Positions 17,125 to 26,984 of a DNA stretch of 64,000 nucleotides are shown one piece after another. The first letter of the stretch is position 1; every line of letters starts with the position of its first letter. The DNA is taken from contig NZ_JACABA010000002.1 of assembly GCF_013377015.1 (NCBI RefSeq), forward strand, positions 765,112-829,111, read 5' to 3'. This DNA comes from Rhodopseudomonas sp. Lineage in GTDB: Bacteria; Pseudomonadota; Alphaproteobacteria; Rhizobiales; Xanthobacteraceae. Under the pieces are notes generated by a model that worked only from the letters and a program-made list of their open reading frames with translations, was not told the DNA's origin and did not search any database. The position numbers were made by a program, and so were the translations under genes.

Positions 17125-18666
17125 TCAAATCTTGCGGTCGCGACCGGCCCAGAACGGATCGCGGACCGCGCGGCGTAGCAGTTTGCCTACCGGGCTCTTC
17201 GGTACTTCGGCGATGAAGTGAATCGATTTCGGCACCTTGTAGCCGGCCAGCCGCTCGCGAGCGAAGGCGATCAGTTCGGCTTCCTCGGCGACAGCGTCGG
17301 CCCGCAGCGCGACGAACGCCGCGACCGCCTCGCCCCATTTGTCGTCGGGCAGCCCGACCACCACCACCTCGCGCACCGCCGGATGCGCGTTCATCGTATC
17401 CTCGACCTCCCGCGGATAGACGTTGTACCCGCCGGTCACGATCATGTCGGAGGTGCGGTCGACCAGATAGAGGTAGCCGTCCTCGTCGAAACGGCCGACG
17501 TCGCGGGTCCGGATCCAGCGCCCCGGCAGGAAGGTCTGCGCATTCAGCTCGTCGGCGTTGTAGTAGCCCTTCATGCCGAACGGGGTGCGCAGCACGATTT
17601 CGCCGGGCTCGCCCGGCGCGACCTCCGCGCCCTCTTCGTTCACCAGCCGCACCTCGCAATCGATCGAGGGCCGGCCGCACGACGCCAGCCGCTTCTCGGC
17701 ATCCGGGCCGACATGATCCTGTTTCGTCAGATGCGTGATGAAGATCGGCGCTTCCGACTGGCCGTAATACTGCGCGAACCGCGGGCCCCACAGTTCGAGC
17801 GCGCGCTGAATGGTCGGCCGCGGCATCGGCGAGGCGCCATAGATGATGGTGTTCACCGATCGCATGTCGACCTGTTCGATGCCGGGATGGTCGAGCAGCA
17901 TGCCGATCATGGTCGGCACCAGATTGAGCGCGGAGGGTCGCCAGCGCTCGATCGCATCGATATAGCTCGCGGGCGTGAACCCGGGCAGCACTGCCGCGAT
18001 GCCGCCGCGCAGCCAGTACGGCACGATGAAGCAGCCCGAGGCGTGGATCATCGAGGCGGCGTGCAGCATCATGTCGCCTTCGCCGACCTCCATGTTGATC
18101 AGAACGTTGGTCGCCATCGCGGCCCAGCTCGCCTGGGTGTGCTCGACCGCTTTCAGCCTGCCGGTGGTGCCCGAGGTGAAGATGGTGACGACCACGTCGT
18201 CGGGCTCGGCGACCCGCGCGGGATGCGTGTCCGGCACGCCTTGCGCCAGATGCAGCAGGTCGTCGGGATTGGACGCGTTGCCGACGCAGATCAACTTCAG
18301 CCCCTGCATCGACGTCGCCAGTTCGCGGGCGCGCTCGGCGAGGTCGGTGCCGTGGATCAGCAGACTGACGCCGGCGCCTTCCAGCATCTGCTGTTGCTCC
18401 AAAGCCGACAGCCGCGAATTCATCGGCACCCGCGACAGCCGCGATTTGACGAAGCCGAAATCGATCGGGATGGTGTAGATCGAATTGTTCAGCAACATCC
18501 CGACCCGGCTGCCGACCTCGAGACCGAGCTTGTCGATGAACACATTGGCGATCCGGTTCGACAGCAGATCGATTTCCGTGAACGTCAGCTTCTGGTTGCC
18601 GAACATCACCGCGGTTTTCGGCCCGTGATAAATCGCGCCGCGCCGGATCATTTCCGTTGCCAACAT
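17125..18666 (-). CDS. Acyl-CoA synthetase (AMP-binding)
   Basis: This 513-residue member of the adenylate-forming superfamily activates a carboxylic acid with ATP and CoA. The phosphate-binding loop reads FTSGTTGRLK and is followed by YYGQSE. The hinge and substrate region is DRTSDMIVTGGYNVYP, and the catalytic Lys lies in SPVGKLLRR near the C-terminus. The start at 18666 has GAGGAAA upstream. It is the last gene of the minus-strand CoA cluster, 47 bp after a crotonase gene and downstream of the acyl-CoA carboxylase pair. The acid activated is unknown. Confidence 0.92.
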   Translation of the reverse strand: MLATEMIRRGAIYHGPKTAVMFGNQKLTFTEIDLLSNRIANVFIDKLGLEVGSRVGMLLNNSIYTIPIDFGFVKSRLSRVPMNSRLSALEQQQMLEGAGVSLLIHGTDLAERARELATSMQGLKLICVGNASNPDDLLHLAQGVPDTHPARVAEPDDVVVTIFTSGTTGRLKAVEHTQASWAAMATNVLINMEVGEGDMMLHAASMIHASGCFIVPYWLRGGIAAVLPGFTPASYIDAIERWRPSALNLVPTMIGMLLDHPGIEQVDMRSVNTIIYGASPMPRPTIQRALELWGPRFAQYYGQSEAPIFITHLTKQDHVGPDAEKRLASCGRPSIDCEVRLVNEEGAEVAPGEPGEIVLRTPFGMKGYYNADELNAQTFLPGRWIRTRDVGRFDEDGYLYLVDRTSDMIVTGGYNVYPREVEDTMNAHPAVREVVVVGLPDDKWGEAVAAFVALRADAVAEEAELIAFARERLAGYKVPKSIHFIAEVPKSPVGKLLRRAVRDPFWAGRDRKI

Positions 18667-18713
18667 CGCCGTTTCCTCGTTTGTTCGTTCTTGCTTGAAT
18701 TGGTCTTAGGAAT

Positions 18714-19493
18714 TCACTTCCCGGGCCACACCGGCTTGCGCTTTTCCGCGAACGCCTTGAGGCCTTCCTTGGCGTCCTCGGTCATCGCCAGCAGCGCGAT
18801 TTGGCTCTCGGTGTAGGCGATGCTTTCATCGAACGACATCGAGGCGATCGCGCGCATCGCATATTTGCCGCGGCGGATCGCGGTCGGCGATTTGTCGATC
18901 AGGCGCTTGATCAACCAGTCGAGTTTTGTATCGAGTTCGGCCGCTGGCACCACATGGTTCAGCAATCCGGCCGCCAGCGCGGCTTGGGCGTCGAACGGCT
19001 CGCCAGTCAGCGCCCATTCATTGATCAGCCGCCGCGGCGCGATCTCCTGCAACAGGCTCATGACCTGCATCGGAAACACCCCGACCTTGACCTCGGGTAG
19101 CCCGAACAACACATTGTCGGCCGCCACCGCCATGTCGGTCATGCACAACAGGCCCATGCCGCCGGCCATGCAGACGCCGTTGACCCGCGCGATCGACGGT
19201 TTCGTTGCGCTCTGCGCCAACCGCAACAGATCGGCATAGTCGACATTGGGTTTTGCGAAATCGAACGCGAAGGCGGCGCCGGTGGATTGCAGATCGGCGC
19301 CGGCGCAGAACGCCTTGTCGCCCGCCCCGGTCAGTACGATGACGCGGATGTTGGGATCGTCATGGGCCTCGCGATAGCCCCGTGTGATCCCGGCGACCAC
19401 GCCGGCATTGATGGCGTTGCGTTTGTCGGGGCGGTTGATGGTGATCCAAAGCGCATGCTCGCGCTTCTCGATCACGACGCTGTCGTCTGTCAT
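18714..19493 (-). CDS. Enoyl-CoA hydratase/isomerase family protein, one catalytic Glu missing
   Basis: This 259-residue crotonase-fold protein has the oxyanion segment FCAGADL and the second acid in LPEVKVGVF. The first catalytic Glu, normally in GGGxEL, is replaced in AGGMGLLCMTD. Simple hydration of a 2-enoyl-CoA by the two-Glu mechanism is therefore unlikely to be typical. The C-terminal FAEKRKPVW is common to acyl-CoA hydratases. It starts 10 bp after the stop of the carboxylase biotin subunit gene, so it is translated from the same transcript. A role acting on the carboxylated enoyl-CoA, like AtuE or LiuC, is possible and unproven. Confidence 0.85.
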   Translation of the reverse strand: MTDDSVVIEKREHALWITINRPDKRNAINAGVVAGITRGYREAHDDPNIRVIVLTGAGDKAFCAGADLQSTGAAFAFDFAKPNVDYADLLRLAQSATKPSIARVNGVCMAGGMGLLCMTDMAVAADNVLFGLPEVKVGVFPMQVMSLLQEIAPRRLINEWALTGEPFDAQAALAAGLLNHVVPAAELDTKLDWLIKRLIDKSPTAIRRGKYAMRAIASMSFDESIAYTESQIALLAMTEDAKEGLKAFAEKRKPVWPGK

Positions 19494-19504
19494 GGATTAC
19501 TCAC

Positions 19505-21496
19505 TCACGCTGGTTGTGGAACGGCCTCGATCTCGGCGACGATCCGGCCGGTGGTGACCTGCTCGCCCTCCTCGACATCGATCGTGATGATGCCCGAGAT
19601 CGGCGCGACGTGCACGTGTTCCATCTTCATCGCCTCCAGCGTCAGCACCGGCTGGCCGGCCGTGACGGTGTCGCCGGACTTCACCAGCACCGCGACGACG
19701 CGGCCGTTCATCGCCGCGCGCAGCTTGCCGTCGCCGCCGGCCGCGGCGGCGCGGGCCGGCGCCGCACGGGTCAGATTGCGTACCGAATTCTCGATGCCCT
19801 GACGCAGCACGTGGAGCTGATCGCCGTCGCGGTGGAAGATCGCGGATTCCGCCAGGCCATTGGCGCGGAAGCGCATGCTGTCCGGGCTGAGGTCATCCAG
19901 CTCGAAGCCGAGATCATGGCCGTCGCTGCGGACTAGATAGCTGCCGTCGCGCTCGCGAAACACTTCGCAAACATGCGCGCGGCCATCGATCTCGATCCGC
20001 ATCGGGGTCGGAAACGTCACCGCCAGCGATCGGCCCTTGCGCCACGACGGCGCGTGGGGGTCGGTCACATAGAGCAGCAAGGCCGCGACAGATGCCGCCG
20101 GCACGGGATCCTCGGGTGGGACCGCGGCCAGTTCATCGCGATGCGTCGCGATGAAGGCGGTGGTCGCATGCCCCGCCGCGAAGGTCGGATGCTGCAGGCA
20201 AGCGGCAAGAAAGCCGCGGTTGGTGGTGACGCCGAACGCCACGGTCTGCTCCAGGCCGTGGATCAGCCGCCGCCGCGCCTCGTCGCGCGTGGGGCCGTAA
20301 GCGACGATCTTGGCGATCATCGAATCGTAGAACGGCGAAATCTCCGAGCCGGATTGCAGCGCGTGTTCGACCCGCAATTCACGAGGCATCCGCCACAGCG
20401 CCATGGTGCCGGACTGCGGCATGAAATCTAGACCGGCATCTTCCGAGCACAACCGAACCTCGATCGCATGGCCGCGAAACTCGACGTCGTCCTGTTGCAG
20501 CTTGAGCGGCTCGCCGGCCGCGATCCGCAATTGCAGCTCGACCAGGTCGAGCCCGGTGATCGCCTCGGTGACCGGATGCTCGACCTGCAGCCTTGTGTTC
20601 ATCTCCATGAAATAGAAATGACCCTGCGCGTCGAGCAGGAATTCCAGCGTGCCGGCGCCCTCGTAGCCGATTGCCTTCACCGCCGCCACCGCGACCGTGC
20701 CCATCGCTTCGCGCAAGGCTTCCGACACCGCCGGCGACGGCGCCTCCTCGATCAGTTTCTGGTGCCGGCGCTGAACCGAACAATCGCGCTCGCCGAGATG
20801 GATGCCGTGGCCGTAGCGATCGCCGAACACCTGGATCTCGATGTGGCGCGGATTGAGGATCGCACGTTCCAGAATCACGGTCGGATCGCCGAACGCGCCC
20901 TGCGCCTCCGAGCGTGCGCCGCGCAGCGCCTCGGAGAACGATGCGGCGTCCTGAACCAGCCGCATGCCGCGGCCGCCGCCGCCGGCCACCGCCTTGATCA
21001 TCACCGGAAAGCCGATCTTGTCGGCTTCGGCCTGCATGATCGCATCGCTCTGGTCGGCGCCCTGATAGCCGGGCACGCAAGGCACGCCGGCCTTCAGCAT
21101 GATCTCCTTGGCGCCGGCCTTGTTGCCCATCGCCAAGATCGATTCCGCTCGCGGACCGATGAATACCAGTCCGGCATCGCGGCAGGCGGCGGCGAACTCC
21201 TCGTTCTCGGCAAGAAAGCCGTAACCCGGATGCACCGCGTCGGCGCCGCTGGTCTTCGCCGCGGCGATGATCGACTCGATTCGCAAATAGGATTGCGACG
21301 GCTGCGCCTCGCCGATGCACACCGCCTCGTCGGCCTCGCGCACATGCAGCGCATCGGCGTCGGCGGTGGAATACACCGCTACCACGCCATAGCCGAGCCG
21401 GCGCGCGCTGCGCATGATCCGCAACGCGATCTCGCCGCGATTGGCGATCAGGATTTTCGAGAACGGCGTCAATTTCAAACCTGAAGCGGCGATCAT
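19505..21496 (-). CDS. Acyl-CoA carboxylase, biotin carboxylase/carrier subunit
   Basis: This 663-residue protein combines an N-terminal biotin carboxylase (KILIANRGEIALRI, ATP-grasp loop GGGGRGMR, catalytic MEMNTRLQVEHPVTE) with a C-terminal biotinyl domain. The biotin Lys is in EAMKMEH (Lys624). This layout is that of the alpha subunits of methylcrotonyl-CoA and geranyl-CoA carboxylases. It carboxylates biotin with bicarbonate and ATP for transfer by the partner at 21493. The ATG at 21496 overlaps the upstream stop codon by 4 bp, showing translational coupling. A second such pair lies at 53216-56840. Specificity (geranyl, methylcrotonyl or other) is not determined. Confidence 0.92.
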   Translation of the reverse strand: MIAASGLKLTPFSKILIANRGEIALRIMRSARRLGYGVVAVYSTADADALHVREADEAVCIGEAQPSQSYLRIESIIAAAKTSGADAVHPGYGFLAENEEFAAACRDAGLVFIGPRAESILAMGNKAGAKEIMLKAGVPCVPGYQGADQSDAIMQAEADKIGFPVMIKAVAGGGGRGMRLVQDAASFSEALRGARSEAQGAFGDPTVILERAILNPRHIEIQVFGDRYGHGIHLGERDCSVQRRHQKLIEEAPSPAVSEALREAMGTVAVAAVKAIGYEGAGTLEFLLDAQGHFYFMEMNTRLQVEHPVTEAITGLDLVELQLRIAAGEPLKLQQDDVEFRGHAIEVRLCSEDAGLDFMPQSGTMALWRMPRELRVEHALQSGSEISPFYDSMIAKIVAYGPTRDEARRRLIHGLEQTVAFGVTTNRGFLAACLQHPTFAAGHATTAFIATHRDELAAVPPEDPVPAASVAALLLYVTDPHAPSWRKGRSLAVTFPTPMRIEIDGRAHVCEVFRERDGSYLVRSDGHDLGFELDDLSPDSMRFRANGLAESAIFHRDGDQLHVLRQGIENSVRNLTRAAPARAAAAGGDGKLRAAMNGRVVAVLVKSGDTVTAGQPVLTLEAMKMEHVHVAPISGIITIDVEEGEQVTTGRIVAEIEAVPQPA

Positions 21497-23115
21497 GGCC
21501 GGGCCACCGAAAACTGCATGCGCTGCGGCGTGCGCGCCTCCGACTCGCGGCAGATCGCCAGCACCTCGGCCAGCAGCGCGCGGGTGTCGCGCGGATCGAT
21601 CACGCCGTCGTCGAGCATCCGCGCCGAGGTGGCGAACACGTCCATCTGGCCGTTGAACACCGCGGTGATGCCGGCTTTCAACTTGTCGAGCTTGTCCTGT
21701 TCGACCGGCGCGCCGCGACGGATCGCGGCCGCCTCGGTGACGATCGCCATGGTCTCGGCGGCCTGCTCGCCGCCCATCACCGCGGTCTTGGCATTTGGCC
21801 AGGAGAAGCAGAACCGCGGATGAAAGCCACGCCCGCACATGCCGTAATTGCCGGCGCCGAATGAGGCGCCGCAATAGATCGTGATCTGCGGCACCGTGGC
21901 CGAGGTCACCGCCTGGATCATCTTCGAGCCGTGCTTGATCATGCCGGCCTCCTCATAGGCGCGGCCGACCATGTAGCCGGTGGTGTTGTTGAGATACAGG
22001 ATCGGCGTGCGCGACTGGCAGCAGGCCTGGATGAAATGCGTCGCCTTGTTGGCGCCGGCCGGATCGAGCGGGCCGTTATTGGTGATGATGCCGATCGCCT
22101 GACCGGCGATCCTTGCATGGCCGCACACCGTCGCCGGGCCATAATTCGGCGCCATCTCGGTGAAGTCGGAATCGTCGATGATGCGCGCGATCACCTGGCG
22201 CATGTCGACCGGCCGCTTGTGGTCCATCGGCATGATGCCGAGCAGCTCTTCCGGATCGTGCCGCGGCGGATGATACGACGCCGGGTCCGGCACTTCGCCC
22301 GGCCGGTCCCATTGCAGTCCCGCCATGATATCGCGCGCGATTCGGATCGCGTCGCGGTCGTCCTCGGCCATGTAGTCGCCGAGCCCGGAAATGCTGGTGT
22401 GCATCTCCGCGCCGCCGAGTTCTTCCTCGGTGGCGATTTCACCGGTGGCGGCCTTCAACAGCGGCGGACCGGCGAGAAACGCCCGGGTGCGGCCGCGCAC
22501 CATCACGATGTAATCCGACAATCCGGTCTGGTAGGCGCCGCCCGCGGTGGAGGAGCCGTGGGTCACCGTCACCACCGGCAGGCCCGCCGCCGACAGCCGC
22601 GCCAGATTTCGGAAGATGTTGCCGCCGCGAACGAAGTCCTCGACCCGGTAGCGCAACAGATTGGCGCCGGCGCTTTCCACCAGCTGCACGAACGGCAGCT
22701 TGTTTTCCAGCGCCATTTCCTGGATCCGCAGCGTCTTGTCGAGCCCGCCCGGCTGCAATGCGCCGGCGTCGATGCCGGAATCATTGGCGCTGATCATGCA
22801 GCGCACGCCGGAGACGAATCCGATGCCGCCGATCACGCCGCCGCCCGGCGCGCTCTTGGCTTCCTCCGGCGTGTCAAGCATGTAGCCGGCCAGCGTCGAC
22901 AGCTCGATGAACGGCGCGCCGGGATCGAGCACCAGCGCCACCCTCTCGCGCGGCAGCAACTGCCCGCGCTTGTGAAAACGCTCGCCCGACTTCGCCGAGG
23001 CAGCGCGCGAGCGCTGTTCGAGCGCCCGCATCCGCGTGATTAGCGCCAGCATGCCGACGCGGCTCGCCTTGTAGCTCTCGCTGCCCGGCGCGACGGTGGA
23101 TTCAATCAGTGCCAT
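21493..23115 (-). CDS. Acyl-CoA carboxylase, carboxyltransferase beta subunit
   Basis: This 540-residue carboxyltransferase has the two crotonase-like halves of the family. The N-terminal half includes GSSTAGGAYQTGLSDY and the C-terminal half includes GASFGAGNYGMCGRGF. It moves CO2 from biotin to the gamma or alpha carbon of an acyl-CoA in a complex with the 663-residue subunit. LLPRERVALVLDPG and LAGPPLLKAATGE are common to methylcrotonyl- and geranyl-CoA carboxylase beta chains. The start at 23115 has AAGGAAA upstream. It is separated from the synthetase gene upstream by a family B repeat. Confidence 0.92.
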   Translation of the reverse strand: MALIESTVAPGSESYKASRVGMLALITRMRALEQRSRAASAKSGERFHKRGQLLPRERVALVLDPGAPFIELSTLAGYMLDTPEEAKSAPGGGVIGGIGFVSGVRCMISANDSGIDAGALQPGGLDKTLRIQEMALENKLPFVQLVESAGANLLRYRVEDFVRGGNIFRNLARLSAAGLPVVTVTHGSSTAGGAYQTGLSDYIVMVRGRTRAFLAGPPLLKAATGEIATEEELGGAEMHTSISGLGDYMAEDDRDAIRIARDIMAGLQWDRPGEVPDPASYHPPRHDPEELLGIMPMDHKRPVDMRQVIARIIDDSDFTEMAPNYGPATVCGHARIAGQAIGIITNNGPLDPAGANKATHFIQACCQSRTPILYLNNTTGYMVGRAYEEAGMIKHGSKMIQAVTSATVPQITIYCGASFGAGNYGMCGRGFHPRFCFSWPNAKTAVMGGEQAAETMAIVTEAAAIRRGAPVEQDKLDKLKAGITAVFNGQMDVFATSARMLDDGVIDPRDTRALLAEVLAICRESEARTPQRMQFSVARP

Positions 23116-23126
23116 GAGTTTCCTTC

Positions 23127-23247
23127 GTCATTCCGGGGCGCGCGCAGCGACAGCTGCGAGCGAACCCGGAATCTCGCCACGCACGAGGCGCAGCAAACAA
23201 CCGCAAGATTCCGGGTTCGCTCGCAAGCGCTCGCGCCCCGGAATGAC
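23127..23247. repeat. Dispersed palindromic repeat, family B
   Basis: The outer arms read GTCATTCCGGGGCGCG and GCGCCCCGGAATGAC. The inner arms contain GAACCCGGAATC and GATTCCGGGTTC, so the unit can fold into a nested hairpin. Other copies lie at 28905-29023 and 47327-47441. All three are intergenic, next to acyl-CoA genes. Function unknown. Confidence 0.85.
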
Positions 23248-23269
23248 AACCATATTTGCATTTAAATCC

Positions 23270-24880
23270 TCACGCCGACCTCGCCTGCTCGGTTTCGAAA
23301 TAGTGCGAGAACTGGTTGCGCAGTTCGACCTTGCGCAGCTTGCCGGTCGCGGTCATCGGCATCTCCTCGACGATCCGGATCAGCTTCGGCACCTGGAAGC
23401 CGCCGAGATGTTTCTTGCAGTGTTCGAGAATCCCGGCCTCGGTCGCATCGGCGCCCGGCTTCAGCTTGACGAAGGCGGAGACCGCCTCGCCCCATTGCGG
23501 ATGCGGCAGGCCGACCACCGCGGCGTTCATCACCGCCGGATGCGCCAGCAGCGTCTCCTCGATCTTCACCGAGGCGACGTTCTCGCCGCCGGACTTGATC
23601 ATGTCCTTCTTGCGGTCGAGGAACAGCACCTCGCCGTGTTCGTCGATCAGCGCCAGGTCGCCGGTATGGTGCCAGCCGTATTTACGCGCGGCCTCGGTGG
23701 CCTCAGGATCCTTGTAATAGCCGAGCATGACGTTGGGCCCGCGATGCACGATCTCCCCGACCTGGCCGGGCGGCAGCAGGTTGCCGGCGTCGTCCATGAT
23801 TGCGGTCTCGTTGACCAGGTTGGATTCGCCCCAGTAATTGCCGAACCGCGCGAGCTGCCGGTCCGGCTGCGACATCGTGGTCGCCGGATACATCTCGGTC
23901 TGGCCGGAGGGCTGCACGAAGGTCGGGCACAGCTCGGCGATCGCGCGCTCCAGCAGCGGCCGCGGCATCGGCGCCATGGTGTAGATGCAGCACCGCAGGC
24001 TGGAAAGATCGAACTCCTTGCGACGCGGATGGTCGAGGATCACCTGATACATCAGCGGCAGGCCGATGAAGACTGTGAGCTTGTCGCGCTGGACCGCCTC
24101 CATGCAGGCGACCGGATCGAAGCCGCGCATGATCGCCATCTTGCCGCCGACCACGAGATAGCTCAGCAGCAGTACGTGCGCCGCGCAGTGGAACAGCGGG
24201 AACTGCCCGGTGATGCCGTCTTGCCGCGTGATATGCAGCTCGATCGCGTTGCTCATCACCGCCATCGTCACCGCGAGGTGGCAGTGCATCGCGCCCTTCG
24301 GCCGCGAGGTGGTGCCGGAGGTGTAGATGATCATCGCCAGGTCACGGTCGTCGAACGCGATCTCCGGCTCGATTTCGGACTGGCCCTCGATCAGTTCGCC
24401 GAAGCTCTTCAGCCCGGTCTCCGCGGCCTTGCCGGTGAGGTCGATCGCGAGCAACTCGACGCCGCGCGCTTCGAGCGCGGTGCGGCGCTCGGGTTGGGCG
24501 TGCAGATTGTCGTCGATCACCGCGAACTTCACCCCGGCGTGGTCGAGGATGTAGCTCATGTCGTCGGGGCCGAGCATGGTGTTGATCGGGACCCAGACGA
24601 GGCCGGCGCGGTGAATGCCGAACAGCGCTTTGACGAACTCGACCGAGTTGTTGCAGATCGTCGAGATCTTCTCGCCCGGCTTCAGGCCGCGCGCCACCAG
24701 CGCGTTGGCGAAGCGGTTGGCATCGCGCTCGAGCTCGGTATAGGTGACCTGGCGCGCGCCGTCGGTCAGCGCGATCCGGGTCGGGAAGCGCAACGCCGAT
24801 TTCCGCAGGATATCGCCGATCGCGACCCGGCCGATCCGGCCCGGTCCCGGCACCCCGCCGGTCGCTTCAAGATTGGTCAT
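23270..24880 (-). CDS. Acyl-CoA synthetase (AMP-binding)
   Basis: This 536-residue adenylate-forming enzyme activates a carboxylic acid to its CoA ester. The ATP loop is IYTSGTTSRPKG, the acceptor region QPSGQTEMYP, the hinge DRKKDMIKSGGENV and the catalytic Lys is in TATGKLRK. The start at 24880 has GGGAGGA upstream, a strong ribosome binding site. It is upstream of the carboxylase pair on the same strand, which fits a pathway in which an acid is activated, dehydrogenated and carboxylated. It differs clearly from the synthetase at 17125, so the cluster may activate two different acids. Confidence 0.92.
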   Translation of the reverse strand: MTNLEATGGVPGPGRIGRVAIGDILRKSALRFPTRIALTDGARQVTYTELERDANRFANALVARGLKPGEKISTICNNSVEFVKALFGIHRAGLVWVPINTMLGPDDMSYILDHAGVKFAVIDDNLHAQPERRTALEARGVELLAIDLTGKAAETGLKSFGELIEGQSEIEPEIAFDDRDLAMIIYTSGTTSRPKGAMHCHLAVTMAVMSNAIELHITRQDGITGQFPLFHCAAHVLLLSYLVVGGKMAIMRGFDPVACMEAVQRDKLTVFIGLPLMYQVILDHPRRKEFDLSSLRCCIYTMAPMPRPLLERAIAELCPTFVQPSGQTEMYPATTMSQPDRQLARFGNYWGESNLVNETAIMDDAGNLLPPGQVGEIVHRGPNVMLGYYKDPEATEAARKYGWHHTGDLALIDEHGEVLFLDRKKDMIKSGGENVASVKIEETLLAHPAVMNAAVVGLPHPQWGEAVSAFVKLKPGADATEAGILEHCKKHLGGFQVPKLIRIVEEMPMTATGKLRKVELRNQFSHYFETEQARSA

Positions 24881-24967
24881 GTTTGGTCCTCCCTCAAATG
24901 TTCGGCAGCTCTGCGGCTGCTTAATTCGCTACCTTCAATCTTGCCACGCCTGGATGCGCCCAAATTC

Positions 24968-25048
24968 GTCATTGCGAGGAGCTCTTGCGACGAAGCAATC
25001 CAGACCTTCTCTTGTGGCTCTGGATTGCTTCGCTTCGCTCGCAATGAC
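24968..25048. repeat. Dispersed palindromic repeat, family A
   Basis: This short copy is close to a perfect hairpin. Outer arms GTCATTGCGAG and CTCGCAATGAC enclose GAAGCAATCCAGA and CTGGATTGCTTC. It lies between the synthetase start and the downstream end of the beta-keto acid cleavage enzyme gene. Function unknown. Confidence 0.85.
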
Positions 25049-25076
25049 GAACTCTCGTCTTCCCACGGCATAGGAC

Positions 25077-25943
25077 TCAGTGCAGCAATCCAAAAATCTG
25101 CCGCGCTTCCGCGGGTGACGCGATGTCACGCCCGGCCCGCCTGGCGCAGCCGGCGATCTCCTCGATCAGCTGCCCATTCGACGTCACCTTCTCGCCGCTG
25201 GCGAGATAGAAGGTGTCTTCCAGACCTGTGCGCAGATGCCCACCGAGGTCGGCGCAGCGCTGGTGCAGCGGCCAGATTTCGGCGCGCCCGATCGCGGTGA
25301 CCTGCCAATGCGCGTCCGGCGCCTTTAGCTTCAGCAGGATCGGCAGCAATTCCGGATCGGCCGGCATCCCCGACGCGACGCCCATCACGAAATTGTATTC
25401 CAGCGGCCCGGCATACATACCAGTCTGGCGATACATCGCGATGCAGCGCACGATGCCGACGTCAAAACATTCGAATTCCGGAATCGTGCCGGCCTCTTTC
25501 ATGACGTTAAGATAGTCCTGAATCTTCTCCACGGAATTGTCGAACATCATCGGCGGCCAGGCCCAGCTGTTGTCGGCCTTGACCTTGAGATAGTTCAGCG
25601 AGCCGGCGTTGCAGGCGGCCATTTCCGGCTTGGTCTCGCGCACGCAATCGAGCGCGCCGCTATAGTTCGGTCCCGAGACACCGGTGGTGTGGTTGATGAT
25701 GACCCCGGGACAGGCCTGCCGGATCGCCTGCTGGATTTCGCTGGAGACGCCAACATCCCAGGATGGCAGATGGCCCTTGCCCGGCGCCTGCTGGCGCAAA
25801 TGGATGTGCATCACGCTGGCGCCGGCGTCGAACGCCGCCTTGGCCTCGCGCGCCATTTCCTCCGGCGTCACCGGGACGTGGTGCTGTTTCGGATCGGTCA
25901 GCACGCCGTTCAGCGAGCAGGTAATGACGGCCTTGTCGCCCAT
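25077..25943 (-). CDS. Beta-keto acid cleavage enzyme (BKACE/Kce family, DUF849)
   Basis: This 288-residue TIM-barrel protein of the BKACE family condenses a beta-keto acid with acetyl-CoA, releasing acetoacetate and a new acyl-CoA. The founding member is 3-keto-5-aminohexanoate cleavage enzyme. Zinc ligands are visible in SVMHIHLR, with further conserved residues in NHTTGVSG and the C-terminal GLEDTFYL. The start at 25943 has GGAAAG upstream. It lies in the CoA cluster beside a carboxylase, where it could cleave a keto acid made by the neighbours in place of an HMG-CoA-type lyase (inference). The family is broad and the substrate is unknown. Confidence 0.88.
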   Translation of the reverse strand: MGDKAVITCSLNGVLTDPKQHHVPVTPEEMAREAKAAFDAGASVMHIHLRQQAPGKGHLPSWDVGVSSEIQQAIRQACPGVIINHTTGVSGPNYSGALDCVRETKPEMAACNAGSLNYLKVKADNSWAWPPMMFDNSVEKIQDYLNVMKEAGTIPEFECFDVGIVRCIAMYRQTGMYAGPLEYNFVMGVASGMPADPELLPILLKLKAPDAHWQVTAIGRAEIWPLHQRCADLGGHLRTGLEDTFYLASGEKVTSNGQLIEEIAGCARRAGRDIASPAEARQIFGLLH

Positions 25944-26060
25944 GCTTTGTCAACTTTCCGTGTCGAATGGATGCGCGACGCAGGTCGCGGCGCCAGCATG
26001 ATGCGTGGGCGCGAGTCCTGCTTCTTGCGTCCACGCGCTGCCGACCGTTTCGGCAGGGGG

Positions 26061-26885
26061 CTATTGCCGACCCTGACGGAGATCGGCGCGTTCAGTTGCC
26101 GACGGATCGCTGCGATAGATCGCCAGATCCCGCGAGCCGGAAAAGATCGCGCGCGGCTGCAGGCCGTAGAACCGCCGGATCGAATGGCTGAAATGGGTCG
26201 AGTCCGGATAGCCGATATCCTGCGCCAGATGCGCGAGGTTGATGTCCTCGTTGACGAAGTGCAGCAGATGCCGCGCCCGCTTCCAGGCGCGCAAGGCTCG
26301 AAACGACACCCCGGTCTCGTCCTTGAACAGGTGCAGGAATCGCGACTGCGACAGGTTGGCCGCGCTGGCGCAGTCGTCGGCGGTGGCCGCGCTGCCAGAG
26401 AAATCGTTCAACCGGACGATGGTGCGGGCGATCCGTCGGTCAATCGATCGCGCCGGCAGCGCCTCGCCGAAGAAGATGGTGTCGAATTCGGAGGTAGTGA
26501 AGCCGTCACGGCGGCCGCTGTCGAGCAGCGTCATGTAGGCCCGGCGGATCCGTCCGGCGATCACCCCCTCGCCGGCGCCGCCGATTCGGGCGCCGAGCGC
26601 CGCCATCGCCGCCGGATCAACGGTCTCCGGTTCGATCACCAGGCAGGCGACCGAGCGGCAGTCGGATTCCACGCTGTGGGTTTGATAGGGCGGCACGAAT
26701 GCCATCGCGCAGGCCCGCTGCGCTTCGCCATCGATGCTGATGCGCAGCTTGCCCTGCAGCGAGGCGTAAACCGCGAAGCCGCCGAAGTTGCGCTGCCGCG
26801 GCCGGCCCAGTAGGCCGCCATAGAACACCCGCTCAGGGCTGATCAGCATCACATGCCCGGAATCCGGACACTCATCGTCGCTCAT
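26061..26885 (-). CDS. AraC-family transcriptional regulator
   Basis: This 274-residue protein has an N-terminal cupin-like ligand domain (about residues 20-110) and a C-terminal pair of helix-turn-helix motifs at about 165-265. The latter include AANLSQSRFLHLFKDETG and the conserved IGYPDSTHFSHSIRRFYG. It would bind DNA near catabolic promoters and usually activate. The start at 26885 follows GGGAGGC. It lies within the minus-strand CoA cluster and may regulate those genes (inference from position only). Confidence 0.9.
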   Translation of the reverse strand: MSDDECPDSGHVMLISPERVFYGGLLGRPRQRNFGGFAVYASLQGKLRISIDGEAQRACAMAFVPPYQTHSVESDCRSVACLVIEPETVDPAAMAALGARIGGAGEGVIAGRIRRAYMTLLDSGRRDGFTTSEFDTIFFGEALPARSIDRRIARTIVRLNDFSGSAATADDCASAANLSQSRFLHLFKDETGVSFRALRAWKRARHLLHFVNEDINLAHLAQDIGYPDSTHFSHSIRRFYGLQPRAIFSGSRDLAIYRSDPSATERADLRQGRQ

Positions 26886-26984
26886 AAGGCCTCCCGGAGG
26901 CGGTGTTTCGCCCGTTGCCGCATCGCTGCGGAGCCCTCTGCGGGGCAGCGCGAGAATACAGCAAAGCCGGACGATGTCACCGGG

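Noticed and set aside
23096-25300. Very long plus-strand open frame opposite the acyl-CoA synthetase gene.
   Set aside because: It is antisense to a clear synthetase, is rich in Arg, His and Asp as expected of the opposite strand of GC-rich genes, and has no family resemblance.
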